Positions 36,138 through 45,562 of a DNA stretch of 64,000 bases are shown in pieces. The position numbers were made by a program, and so were the translations under genes. Below the pieces are notes generated by a model. The model worked only from the letters and a program-made list of their open reading frames with translations, made no database searches and was not told the origin of the DNA. The stretch is from an uncultured Pontibacter sp. (GTDB lineage: Bacteria > Bacteroidota > Bacteroidia > Cytophagales > Hymenobacteraceae), in assembly GCF_947495565.1 (NCBI RefSeq), contig NZ_CANLZM010000001.1:372001-436000 (forward strand), written 5' to 3'. Numbering within the stretch: the stretch's first letter is position 1; each line of letters begins with the position of its first letter.

Positions 36138-36545
36138 TCTTCCTACTTTAAACTTTGTCCAATAGGTGGTGTCGCTGGTTCTGACCTCTACCAGGTAAGT
36201 GTCAGGTTTGAGTTTGCCGAGTTGGTAACGCCAGGCATTGCGTTTTGTCTCTACGTTTACAGGCTTCTGATACACCAGTTTACCGGCAGAATCCTTCACC
36301 TGAAGCAGGGCATTTTCATTTAGTTGCTGCGAGAAATCAAGCTGGAATGTGCCTTTTTTTGTTGGGGTCATGTAGATACCAGAAAGCGTTTCTCTATTTC
36401 CTTCAGGTTGATCAGCACTTACCAGAATATGCTCTTTTTGCTGATGCGGCAGCGGAGTAGTTTGTGCGGTAGATGTGGTTGGGGAAAGTGTGATCAGGGG
36501 CAGGCCAAGGGCCAGCGCTAAGGCATATGTTTGCTTCATATTCAT
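36135..36545 (-). CDS. Secreted protein with beta-sandwich-like C-terminus, function unknown
   Basis: The 136-residue protein has a signal peptide (ALALALGLPLITLSPTTSTAQ). The mature part reads like a small beta-sandwich (LLQVKDSAGKLVYQKPV, LGKLKPDTYLVEVRTSD). That pattern is reminiscent of type IX secretion sorting domains, but it makes up most of the protein, so I do not call it one. A second start (MKQTYA, 36539) is equally good. The role is unknown. Confidence 0.65.
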   Translation of the reverse strand: MNMKQTYALALALGLPLITLSPTTSTAQTTPLPHQQKEHILVSADQPEGNRETLSGIYMTPTKKGTFQLDFSQQLNENALLQVKDSAGKLVYQKPVNVETKRNAWRYQLGKLKPDTYLVEVRTSDTTYWTKFKVGR

Positions 36546-36606
36546 CTGCTTGCTGCTTAAAATTTAAGGTATGCTACAGCTGTTGCATTTTTGGTGCCAA
36601 ACTGCT

Positions 36607-37530
36607 TCAGCAATTTTTGCGGAGGCTGTTTTTCTCCGTGTCAAAGCAATAGGGGCAGCTGCCGTTTATCTCCATACCTCCGAGCCAGCGCTTTTTAGGT
36701 GTAAATGCAGCAAAGCCCTCCAACACCCGTTCCCCAAAAAAACTGAGCGACAAAGGTTCTTTCGATTTTACCAGGTCAGGTTGCAGGCAGGCCAGAATCT
36801 GCTGCAGCTGCACATCAGCAAAACCATAGCCGGGGTCTTGTTGCCAAAACTGCTGCATCACCTCTTTTATACTTGAAGCGCCGGACTGAATAATTTGTAG
36901 CAGCATTTGTTCCGGCTGGCTCAGGCCGTAGGTGCAGCTCGGGAAGCGGAGAAGGTGCAGCTGTAAGGCGTGCTCCAGGTGCGGAAAGACAATAGCTATT
37001 TGCTGCAGGTGCAGTTGCAGATCGAGAGGGTGCGGGCTGGCGTACAGTTGCCAAAGCGATGCAGCCTGCTGCAGTTCCTCCTCACCTAGCTGCTGCCTCT
37101 CATCAAACAGGTTTTGTAGCTCCTGCGGCTGCATGTTGCCAATGTTTTGACCTTTCCCTGGCGTGCATACTGTTAGCAAAGATGGCTTATTACGCTGCAG
37201 GCGCTGCAGCAAGTAAAGCAGGTTAATCTGGCACATAAGGTCCGCATCAAACCAGAGCACTACTTCAAAGAAGGCTTCTATTCCCTCCAGCTTTTGCACT
37301 TCGTCCAGCACCTTCTCTTTATACTTATTACTGGGCTCACAGTAGGCGTCCGTAATAAACTCCTGGCGTTTCTGCCAGAATTCAGGCTCAGGTAAAGTAT
37401 AAAACACTGGCCCTTCCGAAAGCACCTCACGCCACACCAGCACCTGCCCGGGCAGGTTCGCGGCAGCAAAGGCAGGCAAGGAGGCGTCGCCGTTGATGAT
37501 ATGTAGTGTGGCTAGTTTTTTCATCAGCAT
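36607..37530 (-). CDS. DUF1835 domain protein
   Basis: The 307-residue protein matches DUF1835 at its start (LHIINGDASLPAFAAANLPGQVLVWREVLSEGP) and has the typical VLWFDADLMCQINLLYLL segment. The C-terminal third is helical, and a CPYC pair sits near the end. Such proteins occur alone in many Bacteroidota and Firmicutes; no function is established. It is Gln-rich, which fits the CAG/CTG-rich codons. It is cytosolic. Confidence 0.82.
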   Translation of the reverse strand: MLMKKLATLHIINGDASLPAFAAANLPGQVLVWREVLSEGPVFYTLPEPEFWQKRQEFITDAYCEPSNKYKEKVLDEVQKLEGIEAFFEVVLWFDADLMCQINLLYLLQRLQRNKPSLLTVCTPGKGQNIGNMQPQELQNLFDERQQLGEEELQQAASLWQLYASPHPLDLQLHLQQIAIVFPHLEHALQLHLLRFPSCTYGLSQPEQMLLQIIQSGASSIKEVMQQFWQQDPGYGFADVQLQQILACLQPDLVKSKEPLSLSFFGERVLEGFAAFTPKKRWLGGMEINGSCPYCFDTEKNSLRKNC

Positions 37531-37625
37531 AAAATAAAAAAGTACCTAAAATGAGAAGGCAACTAACACGTAACGGTGCAGCTGCCTTGCCTCAAACATT
37601 ATAACGGTATAATTATCTAACGCAA

Positions 37626-38504
37626 TTATCTCTCTCTTAGTCTATATGCTACTACTCTATTATCCTTAAAAGTAGGGACGAGCAGCAGGCCGGGCTGGGC
37701 GGCATAGTGAATGTCTGCGGTGTTCATGTTCTGATCAGTAGTGTTGAGCAGGCTCCATTTGCGGTTACGCTCATCTATATGGAATATCTCTCCGTTCCAG
37801 CTGGAGGCCAAGTAGCTGCCATCGCCTACGGCATCTATACCGTCTGCTGCCTTCACACCGTCTATCCACTCCGAAAATCTTTTTGTCTCGGGGTCCAGCA
37901 GCATCACCTCGCCGCTACCTGAAAAAGCAACCAGCATGCGGTTGCCCCGGATGGAAATGCCGTTGGGCCTGCTGGCTTTTGTCTTGTCAATCCAAGGGCT
38001 TATGCGGCCGTTTCTTAACACATAAATGCGGTCTTCTTCTGTATCAGTAACATAGATGTTGCCGTTGTCGTCTGCTGCCACGCCGTTAAGCATGCGGGCT
38101 CTGTCTGCCTTGTAGCGCCCTAGCACGCCACCTGATTGAGTGGAGATGGCCACTACTTCATCCATATCAGCTACGTAAAGCACGTTGTTATGCAGTGCCA
38201 GGCCGTGCGGGTTGTTCAGGCCGGATACCCAGTAAAGCTCCTGCACCTCGCCTGTAGGGCTAAGCTTGGAGATAAAGCCGTCGCCGTCTTTACTTGTTTT
38301 GGTGTTGTTGTTTATGTTGCTTACGTAAATCACATTGCGCTGTGGGTCATACAGGGCAGATTCCGGTGTTTTGAATGTGTTGTCGGATGCCCAGGCTTGC
38401 TCTAACTCAACAGGAGCACGTGATGATATGCGTCCGCTGCTGCAGCTGCCGAGGGTAAGTATAAACAACATGGCACACGCACCTGTAAGTATATTGCTTT
38501 TCAT
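37626..38504 (-). CDS. Beta-propeller lipoprotein (SMP-30/NHL-like)
   Basis: The 292-residue protein has a lipobox (LFILTLGSC) and a propeller built from repeats such as ESALYDPQRNVIYVSNINN, GLALHNNVLYVADMDE, GVAADDNGNIYVTDTEED and GISIRGNRMLVAF. It resembles SMP-30/gluconolactonase-like propellers but lacks obvious metal ligands at all positions. It is probably periplasmic, perhaps a binding protein or lactonase. It ends near the DUF1835 gene on the same strand. Confidence 0.78.
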   Translation of the reverse strand: MKSNILTGACAMLFILTLGSCSSGRISSRAPVELEQAWASDNTFKTPESALYDPQRNVIYVSNINNNTKTSKDGDGFISKLSPTGEVQELYWVSGLNNPHGLALHNNVLYVADMDEVVAISTQSGGVLGRYKADRARMLNGVAADDNGNIYVTDTEEDRIYVLRNGRISPWIDKTKASRPNGISIRGNRMLVAFSGSGEVMLLDPETKRFSEWIDGVKAADGIDAVGDGSYLASSWNGEIFHIDERNRKWSLLNTTDQNMNTADIHYAAQPGLLLVPTFKDNRVVAYRLRER

Positions 38505-38566
38505 ATTTACTTGATTTGGTTTATACTTTGTACGGGTATGTGCCTCTGTCGTTTTCTGGCTGGCTT

Positions 38567-39679
38567 TTACTCGGTGTGGAGGCCCAGCTTCTGCAGGGTG
38601 CGCTGCCGCGATACTTTACCGGTGGCAGTTTCTGAAAAAGCGCGGCTATAGTATACTTCTTTCGGCATCTCAAACTTTTTAAGCAGGGGGCGGAGGCGCT
38701 CAAACAGCTGCTGCTCTTCCTGCTCGCCAAGTTTTTCTCCCTCTAGTATAAGTACCACTTTATCGCCGAGCACTTCGTCGGACTGCGGTGCTATAAAAAA
38801 GCGGGGGGAGTTGGCATTATCTGCAAATGCTTCGGCGATGGCTAGTTCTACCGTTTCTATCTGAACCTTTACGCCACCGGTGTTGATGGTATGGTCGGCG
38901 CGGCCAATCCAGCGGAAACGGGTAGGGGTAAGCAGCTCGACAATGTCGTTGGTAACCAGCAGTTCGTTGTTCGTCACATCACCTTTTATGGTCAGGCAGC
39001 CGCGCTTATCCAAACCTACCTCTATATCATCCAGCACATTGTAATAGTCTGCCGCATCAGGGCCGTTGAGTCGGCGCAGGGCAATATGCGAGGCGGTTTC
39101 GGTCATGCCGTAAGTATGGAAAATGGGTGCCTGAATACGGAGCAACTCCCGCTGCTGTGTTGGTGTAACCGGGGCACCGCCTACCAAAATCCCTTTCATC
39201 TGGTTTAGCTGCTCCAGCCGCTCCGGGCTTTCCTGAAGTATGGTATGCAGCTGCATCGGCACAAAAGCGCCAAAGGCGATATTCTCATCCGGGCTAATCA
39301 ATGTAAGCGGGTTGCTGATCGGCTCCACAATAATCATCTGCAGGCCGGCTATAAAACCGCGTATCAGCATCATCATACCGGCAACATACTCTGTGTTCAG
39401 GCAGACAAATGTGCAGTCGTTGGGTTTAAGGTTGAGAAGTTTAATGGTGCGCCTGGCGCTTGCCTCCAGCTGTTTGCGGGTAAGGCTGATGATTTTAGGA
39501 GCTCCAGTGGAACCGGAAGTCTGGATCGGAAACTCCTGAACCCCGTTAAGCCAGTTGCGGCAAAATTCCAGGGTTTTGCTTTCATATCCGTTCAGCGGGA
39601 TACTGTTGCGGAAAGAGTAAGATGCGATTTCGTCGTAATAGAACTTCTTGCCATTCAGGCTTAGGTACTTGTCTGTCAT
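38567..39679 (-). CDS. menE: o-Succinylbenzoate-CoA ligase
   Basis: The 370-residue AMP-forming ligase has the P-loop TSGSTGAPK, the A5 motif HTYGMTETASH and the A7/A8 region WIGRADHTINTGGVKVQ. It is short for the superfamily, as MenE of Bacteroidota usually is. It would activate o-succinylbenzoate in menaquinone synthesis. The call is supported by menD and menF a few genes upstream in the same direction. menB and menC are not in the window, so the pathway is split. Confidence 0.85.
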   Translation of the reverse strand: MTDKYLSLNGKKFYYDEIASYSFRNSIPLNGYESKTLEFCRNWLNGVQEFPIQTSGSTGAPKIISLTRKQLEASARRTIKLLNLKPNDCTFVCLNTEYVAGMMMLIRGFIAGLQMIIVEPISNPLTLISPDENIAFGAFVPMQLHTILQESPERLEQLNQMKGILVGGAPVTPTQQRELLRIQAPIFHTYGMTETASHIALRRLNGPDAADYYNVLDDIEVGLDKRGCLTIKGDVTNNELLVTNDIVELLTPTRFRWIGRADHTINTGGVKVQIETVELAIAEAFADNANSPRFFIAPQSDEVLGDKVVLILEGEKLGEQEEQQLFERLRPLLKKFEMPKEVYYSRAFSETATGKVSRQRTLQKLGLHTE

Positions 39680-39862
39680 GTAGCTATAATCATAAATCCT
39701 GTTCTGGCTTGCGGAGCCGGAACAGGATGATACCCCATCAGGTTAAACTATACACGTACGTGCTGATGCAAAAATGGGGTAAAGCCTTGTTAAAACAAAC
39801 AATGCGGAAAAGCTTTTAGAGGGCTCGGCATCAGAAAATGTTGTTTTCCGAACCTGCAGCTC

Positions 39863-40318
39863 TTAATACAGCCAGTCTTTATCGGGCTTACGAATAAGCC
39901 GATCTACAGAGTAGCGTCCTGAACCAAAAATCAGGAAGAAAACAAGTAACAGCAATACAATGATGGATGACCAGAGCTCGGTGTTTTCTGAGTAGAAACC
40001 CCGGTCAGGATTGATGAAGAAAACGGCTCCGATAAGAATTGGCAGTTGGAACAAAATGGCCACCCGCGTAAGCAGACCAAGCGCAATAAGCAGCCCGCCC
40101 ACCAGGTGCACAAAAGCTACGTAGTGCGCCAAACCCATAGAAACCCACGGAAACTGACTTTTGTTCATGATGCTAAATAACGCTTGTGTATCCTGGATGA
40201 ACATAAAGCCCTTTACCATCAGGAAAACACCCAATCCAACCCTGAGTATATCGAGCCACGCCGGGTGGTGTGTGTCCGCCCAGCGCTCAACGCGGTGCAT
40301 GTCGTGTGAAAGGTTCAT
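39863..40318 (-). CDS. DoxX family membrane protein
   Basis: The 151-residue protein has four membrane spans in the DoxX pattern (RVGLGVFLMVKGFMFI, HLVGGLLIALGLLTRVAILFQLPILIGAVFFIN). It starts with an MHRVERW soluble end. DoxX proteins associate with respiratory or thiosulfate-oxidising systems, but most are uncharacterised. A similar copy lies 143 nt upstream on the same strand, and both sit between menE and menD. Confidence 0.85.
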   Translation of the reverse strand: MNLSHDMHRVERWADTHHPAWLDILRVGLGVFLMVKGFMFIQDTQALFSIMNKSQFPWVSMGLAHYVAFVHLVGGLLIALGLLTRVAILFQLPILIGAVFFINPDRGFYSENTELWSSIIVLLLLVFFLIFGSGRYSVDRLIRKPDKDWLY

Positions 40319-40461
40319 GGCTTTAGAGTTTAAAATAAAACAAATTGACTCTCAGTATATTAAACGAGTTTTAGGGCAAACCGGATAATTTTAAGTGCAA
40401 ATTATATTTTTACCTTTTGCACTAGCTGAGTCAAGTTTAAAGCAATGATCCTGAAACTGTG

Positions 40462-40905
40462 CTATTTCAGCTGTCGCAGCACCTTGTTGTCTACTGAGTA
40501 GCGGCCAGGGCCAACCACCATAAAAAAGAGCAACAGCCCCAGCACCACCACCGATAGCCACAGTTCTGTATTGCCCAGGTGCAGGCCGCGCTGCGGGTTT
40601 ACGATCAGCATGGCTCCCATCAACACTGGAATTTGCAGCAAAATGGCAAAGCGTGTCAGCAGGCCGACCGTAATCATCAGGCCACCAGTAATATGCACCG
40701 CACTGGTAAACAAAGAGGCTTTCTCAACGCTGATAAATTCCTGGCTCTGGCTGAAAATGTAAAAAACATCGGTGTTGTGCTCCAAAAAGAGTATGCCCTT
40801 AGTGAAGAGAAACAAGCCTAACAGAATTCGGAGGCTATCCATCCAGACGGGGTTGCTGGCACTGGTGCGAGGTGCAGCATGGTTAATTTCTCGCGTGTAG
40901 TTCAT
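40462..40905 (-). CDS. DoxX family membrane protein (second copy)
   Basis: The 147-residue protein shares the layout and many phrases with the copy at 39863 (RILLGLFLFTKGILFLEH, GGLMITVGLLTRFAILLQIPVLMGAML), so the pair arose by tandem duplication. Four membrane spans are predicted. The position in the menaquinone cluster suggests a link to quinone-dependent respiration, but this is only positional evidence. Confidence 0.85.
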   Translation of the reverse strand: MNYTREINHAAPRTSASNPVWMDSLRILLGLFLFTKGILFLEHNTDVFYIFSQSQEFISVEKASLFTSAVHITGGLMITVGLLTRFAILLQIPVLMGAMLIVNPQRGLHLGNTELWLSVVVLGLLLFFMVVGPGRYSVDNKVLRQLK

Positions 40906-41175
40906 GGCGCAGAAGGTTTAGTGAAACATGCTTCTATTTATATATACGCCTTGATCGCTTTATAAGGTGAGAATAAGGTTTTTAATTGAAGTTTTTATAC
41001 TTGCCAGGGATGGATAGCAATGAAACATTTATACTTTATCCAGCGCTGAAGTATAAACTATAGATAACTATAGATTATGTATAGTACCAAAAGTATAGCG
41101 TAATTATTCGCTTTCTACGCACGCGGAATTATCCTCGCAAATAAGTTAAAGTATATAGCCGCGAAAAGCTGGTTT
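40906..41175. other. 270-nt AT-rich gap with repeat cluster before menD end
   Basis: This gap between the second DoxX gene and the end of menD has five exact AAGTATA/TATACTT copies between 40996 and 41157 and short ACTATAGAT repeats near 41057-41075. No gene or clear terminator is visible. Confidence 0.5.
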
Positions 41176-42879
41176 CTACAAAAGCTTTAGATTACGAACG
41201 GCTTTTCGATAAGACTCAAACGCCTGGGCATTGGTTGTGCTGTCGGTGAAAATTTCCAGAATGCCAGCTCCTGCCTCTGCCTTAAAAAAGTCACTGAGCG
41301 CCTGCTCCAGCTCACTTAAAGTATAAACCGGGGTGTATTGCATCTTAAAATCACGTGCCGTGTTCTCCGCGTTCAGTGCCTGGTGCGTTTCAAAGTATGG
41401 CTCAAGCTCGGGCTGCTGTTTGGGTCCGTCAATCAACCTGAAAATACCGCCGGCGTGGTTGTTTAGCAGTACGATGCGCAGGTTTTGGGGCAGGTAATTG
41501 TGCCATAATCCGTTGCGGTCATAGAAAAAGGCAAGGTCTCCGGTGATAAGCGTTGTGATGCCCGGGCTGGTGAGGGCGCAGCCAACAGCGGTGCTGGTGC
41601 TGCCGTCTATGCCGCTGGTGCCCCGGTTAGCATACACGTGCACTTGTTGCCCAGGCGACAACCCTACTATATTGGCATAGCGTACCGACATAGAGTTTGC
41701 TAAGTGCAAGTTGCTGTGCTGGGGCAGCTGCTGAAGTACACGGGCTACAATTGGCAGCTCACTGTAGTTTGCTTGTGCTGTGTAATGTTTCAGAAAAGCG
41801 TCGGCTGCTTTGTTCGCTCCTGCCCAGGCTGCAGCAAAAGTACCAGCTGATTTTACACTTCCGGCCATGGCTGCAAAAAAGCTATGAGGCGAGCAGCGTA
41901 TAATCTTCGTAAGCGACTGAAACGTGTCTGCCACTTGGCCTGCTGGCTGTAGGTGCCACTGCGCGGCAGCTTTATACTTGCGCAGGTATAGTTTCAGTGA
42001 TTTAGAGATGATAGACTTGCCAAAAGTAATGAGCAGGTCGGGCTGAAGCGCTGCCAGAAGCTCCTGATTAGGGTTGGCAAAAATCACATCCTGATGGCGC
42101 ACTGCACTCGGCAAATGATGTGTGTTGCTGATGATGTCGCCTACTATTACAGCGCCAGTAGTATCGGCAAATGCCTGAATGGCTTGCAGCAATGCCTCGT
42201 CCTTTTGATCGTGCCTGGCCAGCACCAGCACCTTTCTATACTTCAGGATTTCCTCTTGCAACTTTAGAGCCTGCGCGGCGCTCAACATAAACGCAGGCTG
42301 TTCTTCCTCAATAATCTTAACCTGGTTGTTATAGGTCAACTCCTCTTGCTGGCCAGGGTAAAAAGGCTCCCGTAGCGGAACATTTATATGAACCGGACCG
42401 GCAGGGAATTCCGCCGCTTCGTTCAGCGCCTCAGACACCATCCGCTCACTGTGCCACACGGCATCCGGGTGAGTAAAATCAACGGGGAAAGTATAGCTTT
42501 GCTTGATGTGCTGCCCGAATACGTTGTGTTGGCGAATGGTTTGCCCGTCCAGCTGATCAATCCACTCTGGGGGTCTATCGGCGGTAAGTATGAGCAAGGG
42601 CACCTGCTGAAAATATGCTTCGGCCACGGCAGGGGCGTAGTTTAACGCAGCTGTGCCAGAGGTGCACACCAGCACGGTTGGTTTACCTGTTGTCTGGGCA
42701 ATACCAAGCGCGATAAACGCAGCCGCGCGTTCATCGCTAATTGTGCGCACCGTAAAATTGGCGTGGCGGGCAAAGGCGATCGTCAGGGGCGCGCAGCGTG
42801 AGCCCGGCGACAGCACCGCATGCTCCACACCTTTCTGGGCGCAAATCTCAGCTATATTAACAACAGGTTGGATGATCAT
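41176..42879 (-). CDS. menD: 2-Succinyl-5-enolpyruvyl-6-hydroxy-3-cyclohexene-1-carboxylate synthase
   Basis: The 567-residue ThDP enzyme joins isochorismate and 2-oxoglutarate in menaquinone synthesis. The N-terminal LSPGSRCAPLT (residues 23-33) and the ThDP-activating Glu50 in ISDERAAAF are visible. The C-terminal ThDP/Mg segment includes GDLAFFYDRNGLW and NNHAGGIFRLI. Length and order fit MenD well. It is followed downstream by the DoxX pair and menE; menF lies upstream. Confidence 0.94.
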   Translation of the reverse strand: MIIQPVVNIAEICAQKGVEHAVLSPGSRCAPLTIAFARHANFTVRTISDERAAAFIALGIAQTTGKPTVLVCTSGTAALNYAPAVAEAYFQQVPLLILTADRPPEWIDQLDGQTIRQHNVFGQHIKQSYTFPVDFTHPDAVWHSERMVSEALNEAAEFPAGPVHINVPLREPFYPGQQEELTYNNQVKIIEEEQPAFMLSAAQALKLQEEILKYRKVLVLARHDQKDEALLQAIQAFADTTGAVIVGDIISNTHHLPSAVRHQDVIFANPNQELLAALQPDLLITFGKSIISKSLKLYLRKYKAAAQWHLQPAGQVADTFQSLTKIIRCSPHSFFAAMAGSVKSAGTFAAAWAGANKAADAFLKHYTAQANYSELPIVARVLQQLPQHSNLHLANSMSVRYANIVGLSPGQQVHVYANRGTSGIDGSTSTAVGCALTSPGITTLITGDLAFFYDRNGLWHNYLPQNLRIVLLNNHAGGIFRLIDGPKQQPELEPYFETHQALNAENTARDFKMQYTPVYTLSELEQALSDFFKAEAGAGILEIFTDSTTNAQAFESYRKAVRNLKLL

Positions 42880-43040
42880 ATTTTCTTGATGAACTGCTTA
42901 ATTGATAGACTGTTTAGTGGCGCTGCGGCTAAGCTAGCTTTTGAGAAGTTACAGGGAACGTGTTTCACCAATATCTTTTTAGAGCATAATAACTTAGCTG
43001 AGCAACAAGTTAACCTTATGGCAATTCAGCACTTAATAAC

Positions 43041-44213
43041 TCAGTCAAAATTAACAAGTATCTGCCGCATCGTCTGCATTTTATGCTGTGTTTCCTGCCA
43101 CTCTTTTTGCGGATCGGAAGCTTCTGTTATGCCAGCACCGGCGTAAAGTATAGCTTCATGCTTTTGCAGCTGCATACAGCGTAAATTAACATATAGATGC
43201 GAGCCGCTGGAGCTGTTTACCGGGCCCAGGTAGCCGCTGTAGTAGCTGCGATTATAGCCTTCGTGGGCAATTATAAACGCCAGCGCCGGCTCCTTTGGCA
43301 AACCGCAAACCGCAGAGGTAGGGTGCAGCAGCTCCAGCATATCGGTTCCGAGTGTTGGGAAGTGCACTTCTTTTAGGTTGACTTTAAAATCGGTGCGCAG
43401 GTGCATCAGGTTACCGGCCACCACGGTTTTAGGGCCTACTTCCGTATAATCGCGGAGGCGCAATTTTTTAAAGCAGCTCAGGATGTACCGCTCCACCATT
43501 GCCTGTTCCTCAATTTCCTTCTGTCGCCAGATAGCGTCTGCCACGTTTGCGACAGCCGTTTGGGTACCGGCCAGCGCCATGGTATGAAATATCTGCTGCT
43601 CGTTTATGCTTACCAGTATCTCCGGCGAAGCGCCCATCCAGGTGCCTGCGCCCGGCACCGACACCAGCGATACGAAAGCCCTCGGGTAAGCGGCAGCCAT
43701 TTTCATAAAAGCAGAAACAGGTGAGAAGCCATCCGGCAGCGGCTCCCGCCTGTTGCGCGACAGCACCACTTTTTCCATCTGCTCGGCCTGTATACTTTCT
43801 ACCGCTTTGCGTATGGCTATGGTAAACCCTTCCTCTGTCTGGTAAGTATGATTTTGTGCGCTAGGCGAGGTGTGCCAGTCCGGCTGCTGCTGTTGCCCAT
43901 CCAGCAAAGTATAAAACGCCTGTAGCTGTTGCGGCGGCGCATCGGGAGCGGGAGTCAGGGTTTCACCGTCAAAGTATACATCACCTTTGATAAAGATATT
44001 CTGCTCTTGCCCGGATACCTGAAAAGGGCAGAAGAAGAACCCAAAAGGACTAGTCTCCAGTTGCGGCTGCCCGGTTGTGTAATGCTCCCGCAACTGCACG
44101 CAGGCATGCATGCTATCGGTATTGGGCAGGCGCCACACAGCTACTGCCATATTTCCGGCAATGGCCGCCCTGAAAATGTCTGATAAAGTATACACGCGGG
44201 TTGCTGTACCCAT
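43041..44213 (-). CDS. menF: Isochorismate synthase
   Basis: The 390-residue protein belongs to the chorismate-binding family. Key segments are EKVVLSRNRREPL, LLHPTSAVCGLPKEPA and EGYNRSYYSGYLGP, typical for isochorismate synthases (MenF/EntC). It converts chorismate to isochorismate, the first step toward menaquinone. menD follows downstream after 161 nt. The thioesterase gene is 33 nt upstream on the same strand, so they probably share a transcript. Confidence 0.92.
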   Translation of the reverse strand: MGTATRVYTLSDIFRAAIAGNMAVAVWRLPNTDSMHACVQLREHYTTGQPQLETSPFGFFFCPFQVSGQEQNIFIKGDVYFDGETLTPAPDAPPQQLQAFYTLLDGQQQQPDWHTSPSAQNHTYQTEEGFTIAIRKAVESIQAEQMEKVVLSRNRREPLPDGFSPVSAFMKMAAAYPRAFVSLVSVPGAGTWMGASPEILVSINEQQIFHTMALAGTQTAVANVADAIWRQKEIEEQAMVERYILSCFKKLRLRDYTEVGPKTVVAGNLMHLRTDFKVNLKEVHFPTLGTDMLELLHPTSAVCGLPKEPALAFIIAHEGYNRSYYSGYLGPVNSSSGSHLYVNLRCMQLQKHEAILYAGAGITEASDPQKEWQETQHKMQTMRQILVNFD

Positions 44214-44246
44214 TAGGTCTTCTCCTGAGGCCGAAATAGCCTCTTT

Positions 44247-44666
44247 TTACTTTTTGTCAATAACGGCTACTGTCATGCGGCTGATGCAGATCATGTCGCC
44301 GGCTTCGTTCGTGATTTTAGTTTCCCACACCTGCGTGCTTCGGCCCACATGTATGGGAGTGGCTTTGCCATACACCCAGCCGGAGCTGATGCCGCGCATG
44401 TGGTTGGCATTAATCTCTAAACCGACGCAGGCTTTTTTTGTTAAGTCAACCTGCAGGGCTGCGCCCATACTTGCCAAAGACTCGGCCAGCACAACCGAGG
44501 CGCCACCGTGTAGCAGTCCCATCGGCTGGTGCGTGCGCTGGTCTACCGGCATTCTGCCGCACAGGTAATTCTTGCCAACCTCTGTTATCTCAATGCCCAG
44601 GTGCTCGATCATGGTATTTTTACACCACTGTTTTACCTGCTCCACCGTATCATTATTTTTATCCAT
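44247..44666 (-). CDS. menI: Hotdog-fold thioesterase, probable DHNA-CoA hydrolase
   Basis: The 139-residue PaaI/YbdB-type protein has the catalytic pattern LLHGGASVVLAESLAS with His53 and Glu62. Next to menF and menD, the likely substrate is 1,4-dihydroxy-2-naphthoyl-CoA in menaquinone synthesis, the MenI step. That role rests on family plus position; other acyl-CoA thioesters are possible. It is cytosolic and heads the menI-menF-menD group. Confidence 0.82.
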   Translation of the reverse strand: MDKNNDTVEQVKQWCKNTMIEHLGIEITEVGKNYLCGRMPVDQRTHQPMGLLHGGASVVLAESLASMGAALQVDLTKKACVGLEINANHMRGISSGWVYGKATPIHVGRSTQVWETKITNEAGDMICISRMTVAVIDKK

Positions 44667-44722
44667 CGCCGCAATGCCTAAATTCGCACTGATTTATGTA
44701 AGAAGGCAAAAGTAGAAGAATT

Positions 44723-45364
44723 TTGAGTATTAAGAAAGTATACCTGATCCGCCACGGGCAAACAGACTATAACCTGCAGAGCATTGTGCAGGGCAGCGGC
44801 GTGGATTCTGTGCTGAACGCGGAAGGGCAGCGGCAGGCGGCGTTGTTTTTCGAGAAGTATAAAGATGTTAAATTCGACAAGGTTTATACTTCCACGCTGC
44901 AGCGCAGCATACAGTCCGTGCAGCAGTTCATTGATTTAGGCATACCGCACGAAAAGCACTCCGGTTTAAACGAGATAAACTGGGGCACCCGCGAAGGAAC
45001 CCGCATCACTCCAGAAGAAGATGCCTATTACCATGGAATATTGCAGACCTGGTGCGATGGCAATACCGGCATTTGCATAGAAGGCGGCGAGAGCCCGGAA
45101 CTTGTTTACGAGCGGCAGAAACCTTTTGTAGACCTTATGCTAAGCCGGCCAGAGGAGGAAACCATACTGGTGTGTATGCACGGCAGAGCCATGCGTATTA
45201 TGCTTTGCCACCTGCTGCGTTACCCTTTACGCTGTATGGATGAGTTCCGGCACCAGAACCTCTGCCTCTACCAGTTAGACTTTACGGGCAGCATGTTTTC
45301 CGTTAGAAAATACTGCGATGTGGCGCACCTGCAGCCATCTGTTGAAGGTATAACGCAGAAGTAA
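44723..45364 (+). CDS. Histidine phosphatase (phosphoglycerate mutase-like)
   Basis: The 213-residue protein starts at a TTG (44723); there is no ATG before the catalytic motif RHGQTDYN (His11). The second catalytic His is in VCMHGRAMRI, and Glu in LNEINWGTREG completes the site. Members of the branch include cobalamin phosphatases, broad phosphatases and phosphoglycerate mutases; the substrate is not clear. It diverges from the menI group. Confidence 0.87.
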   Translation: MSIKKVYLIRHGQTDYNLQSIVQGSGVDSVLNAEGQRQAALFFEKYKDVKFDKVYTSTLQRSIQSVQQFIDLGIPHEKHSGLNEINWGTREGTRITPEEDAYYHGILQTWCDGNTGICIEGGESPELVYERQKPFVDLMLSRPEEETILVCMHGRAMRIMLCHLLRYPLRCMDEFRHQNLCLYQLDFTGSMFSVRKYCDVAHLQPSVEGITQK

Positions 45365-45562
45365 TTGCCCAATGCTTTAGAAATTAAGCATGTTTGATTA
45401 ACTTGCTTCTCAGTACTATGTACAGGCTTGAGGTTGGCCACTTATACTTAATATTAGGTGATCCTATCTTTTGTGTGCCAACATAGTTTGAATAAAATAT
45501 TTTTAAATCTAATTTTGGGCGGATAATACAGACCTTTTGGGCGAACAAACAACACGAAATTT

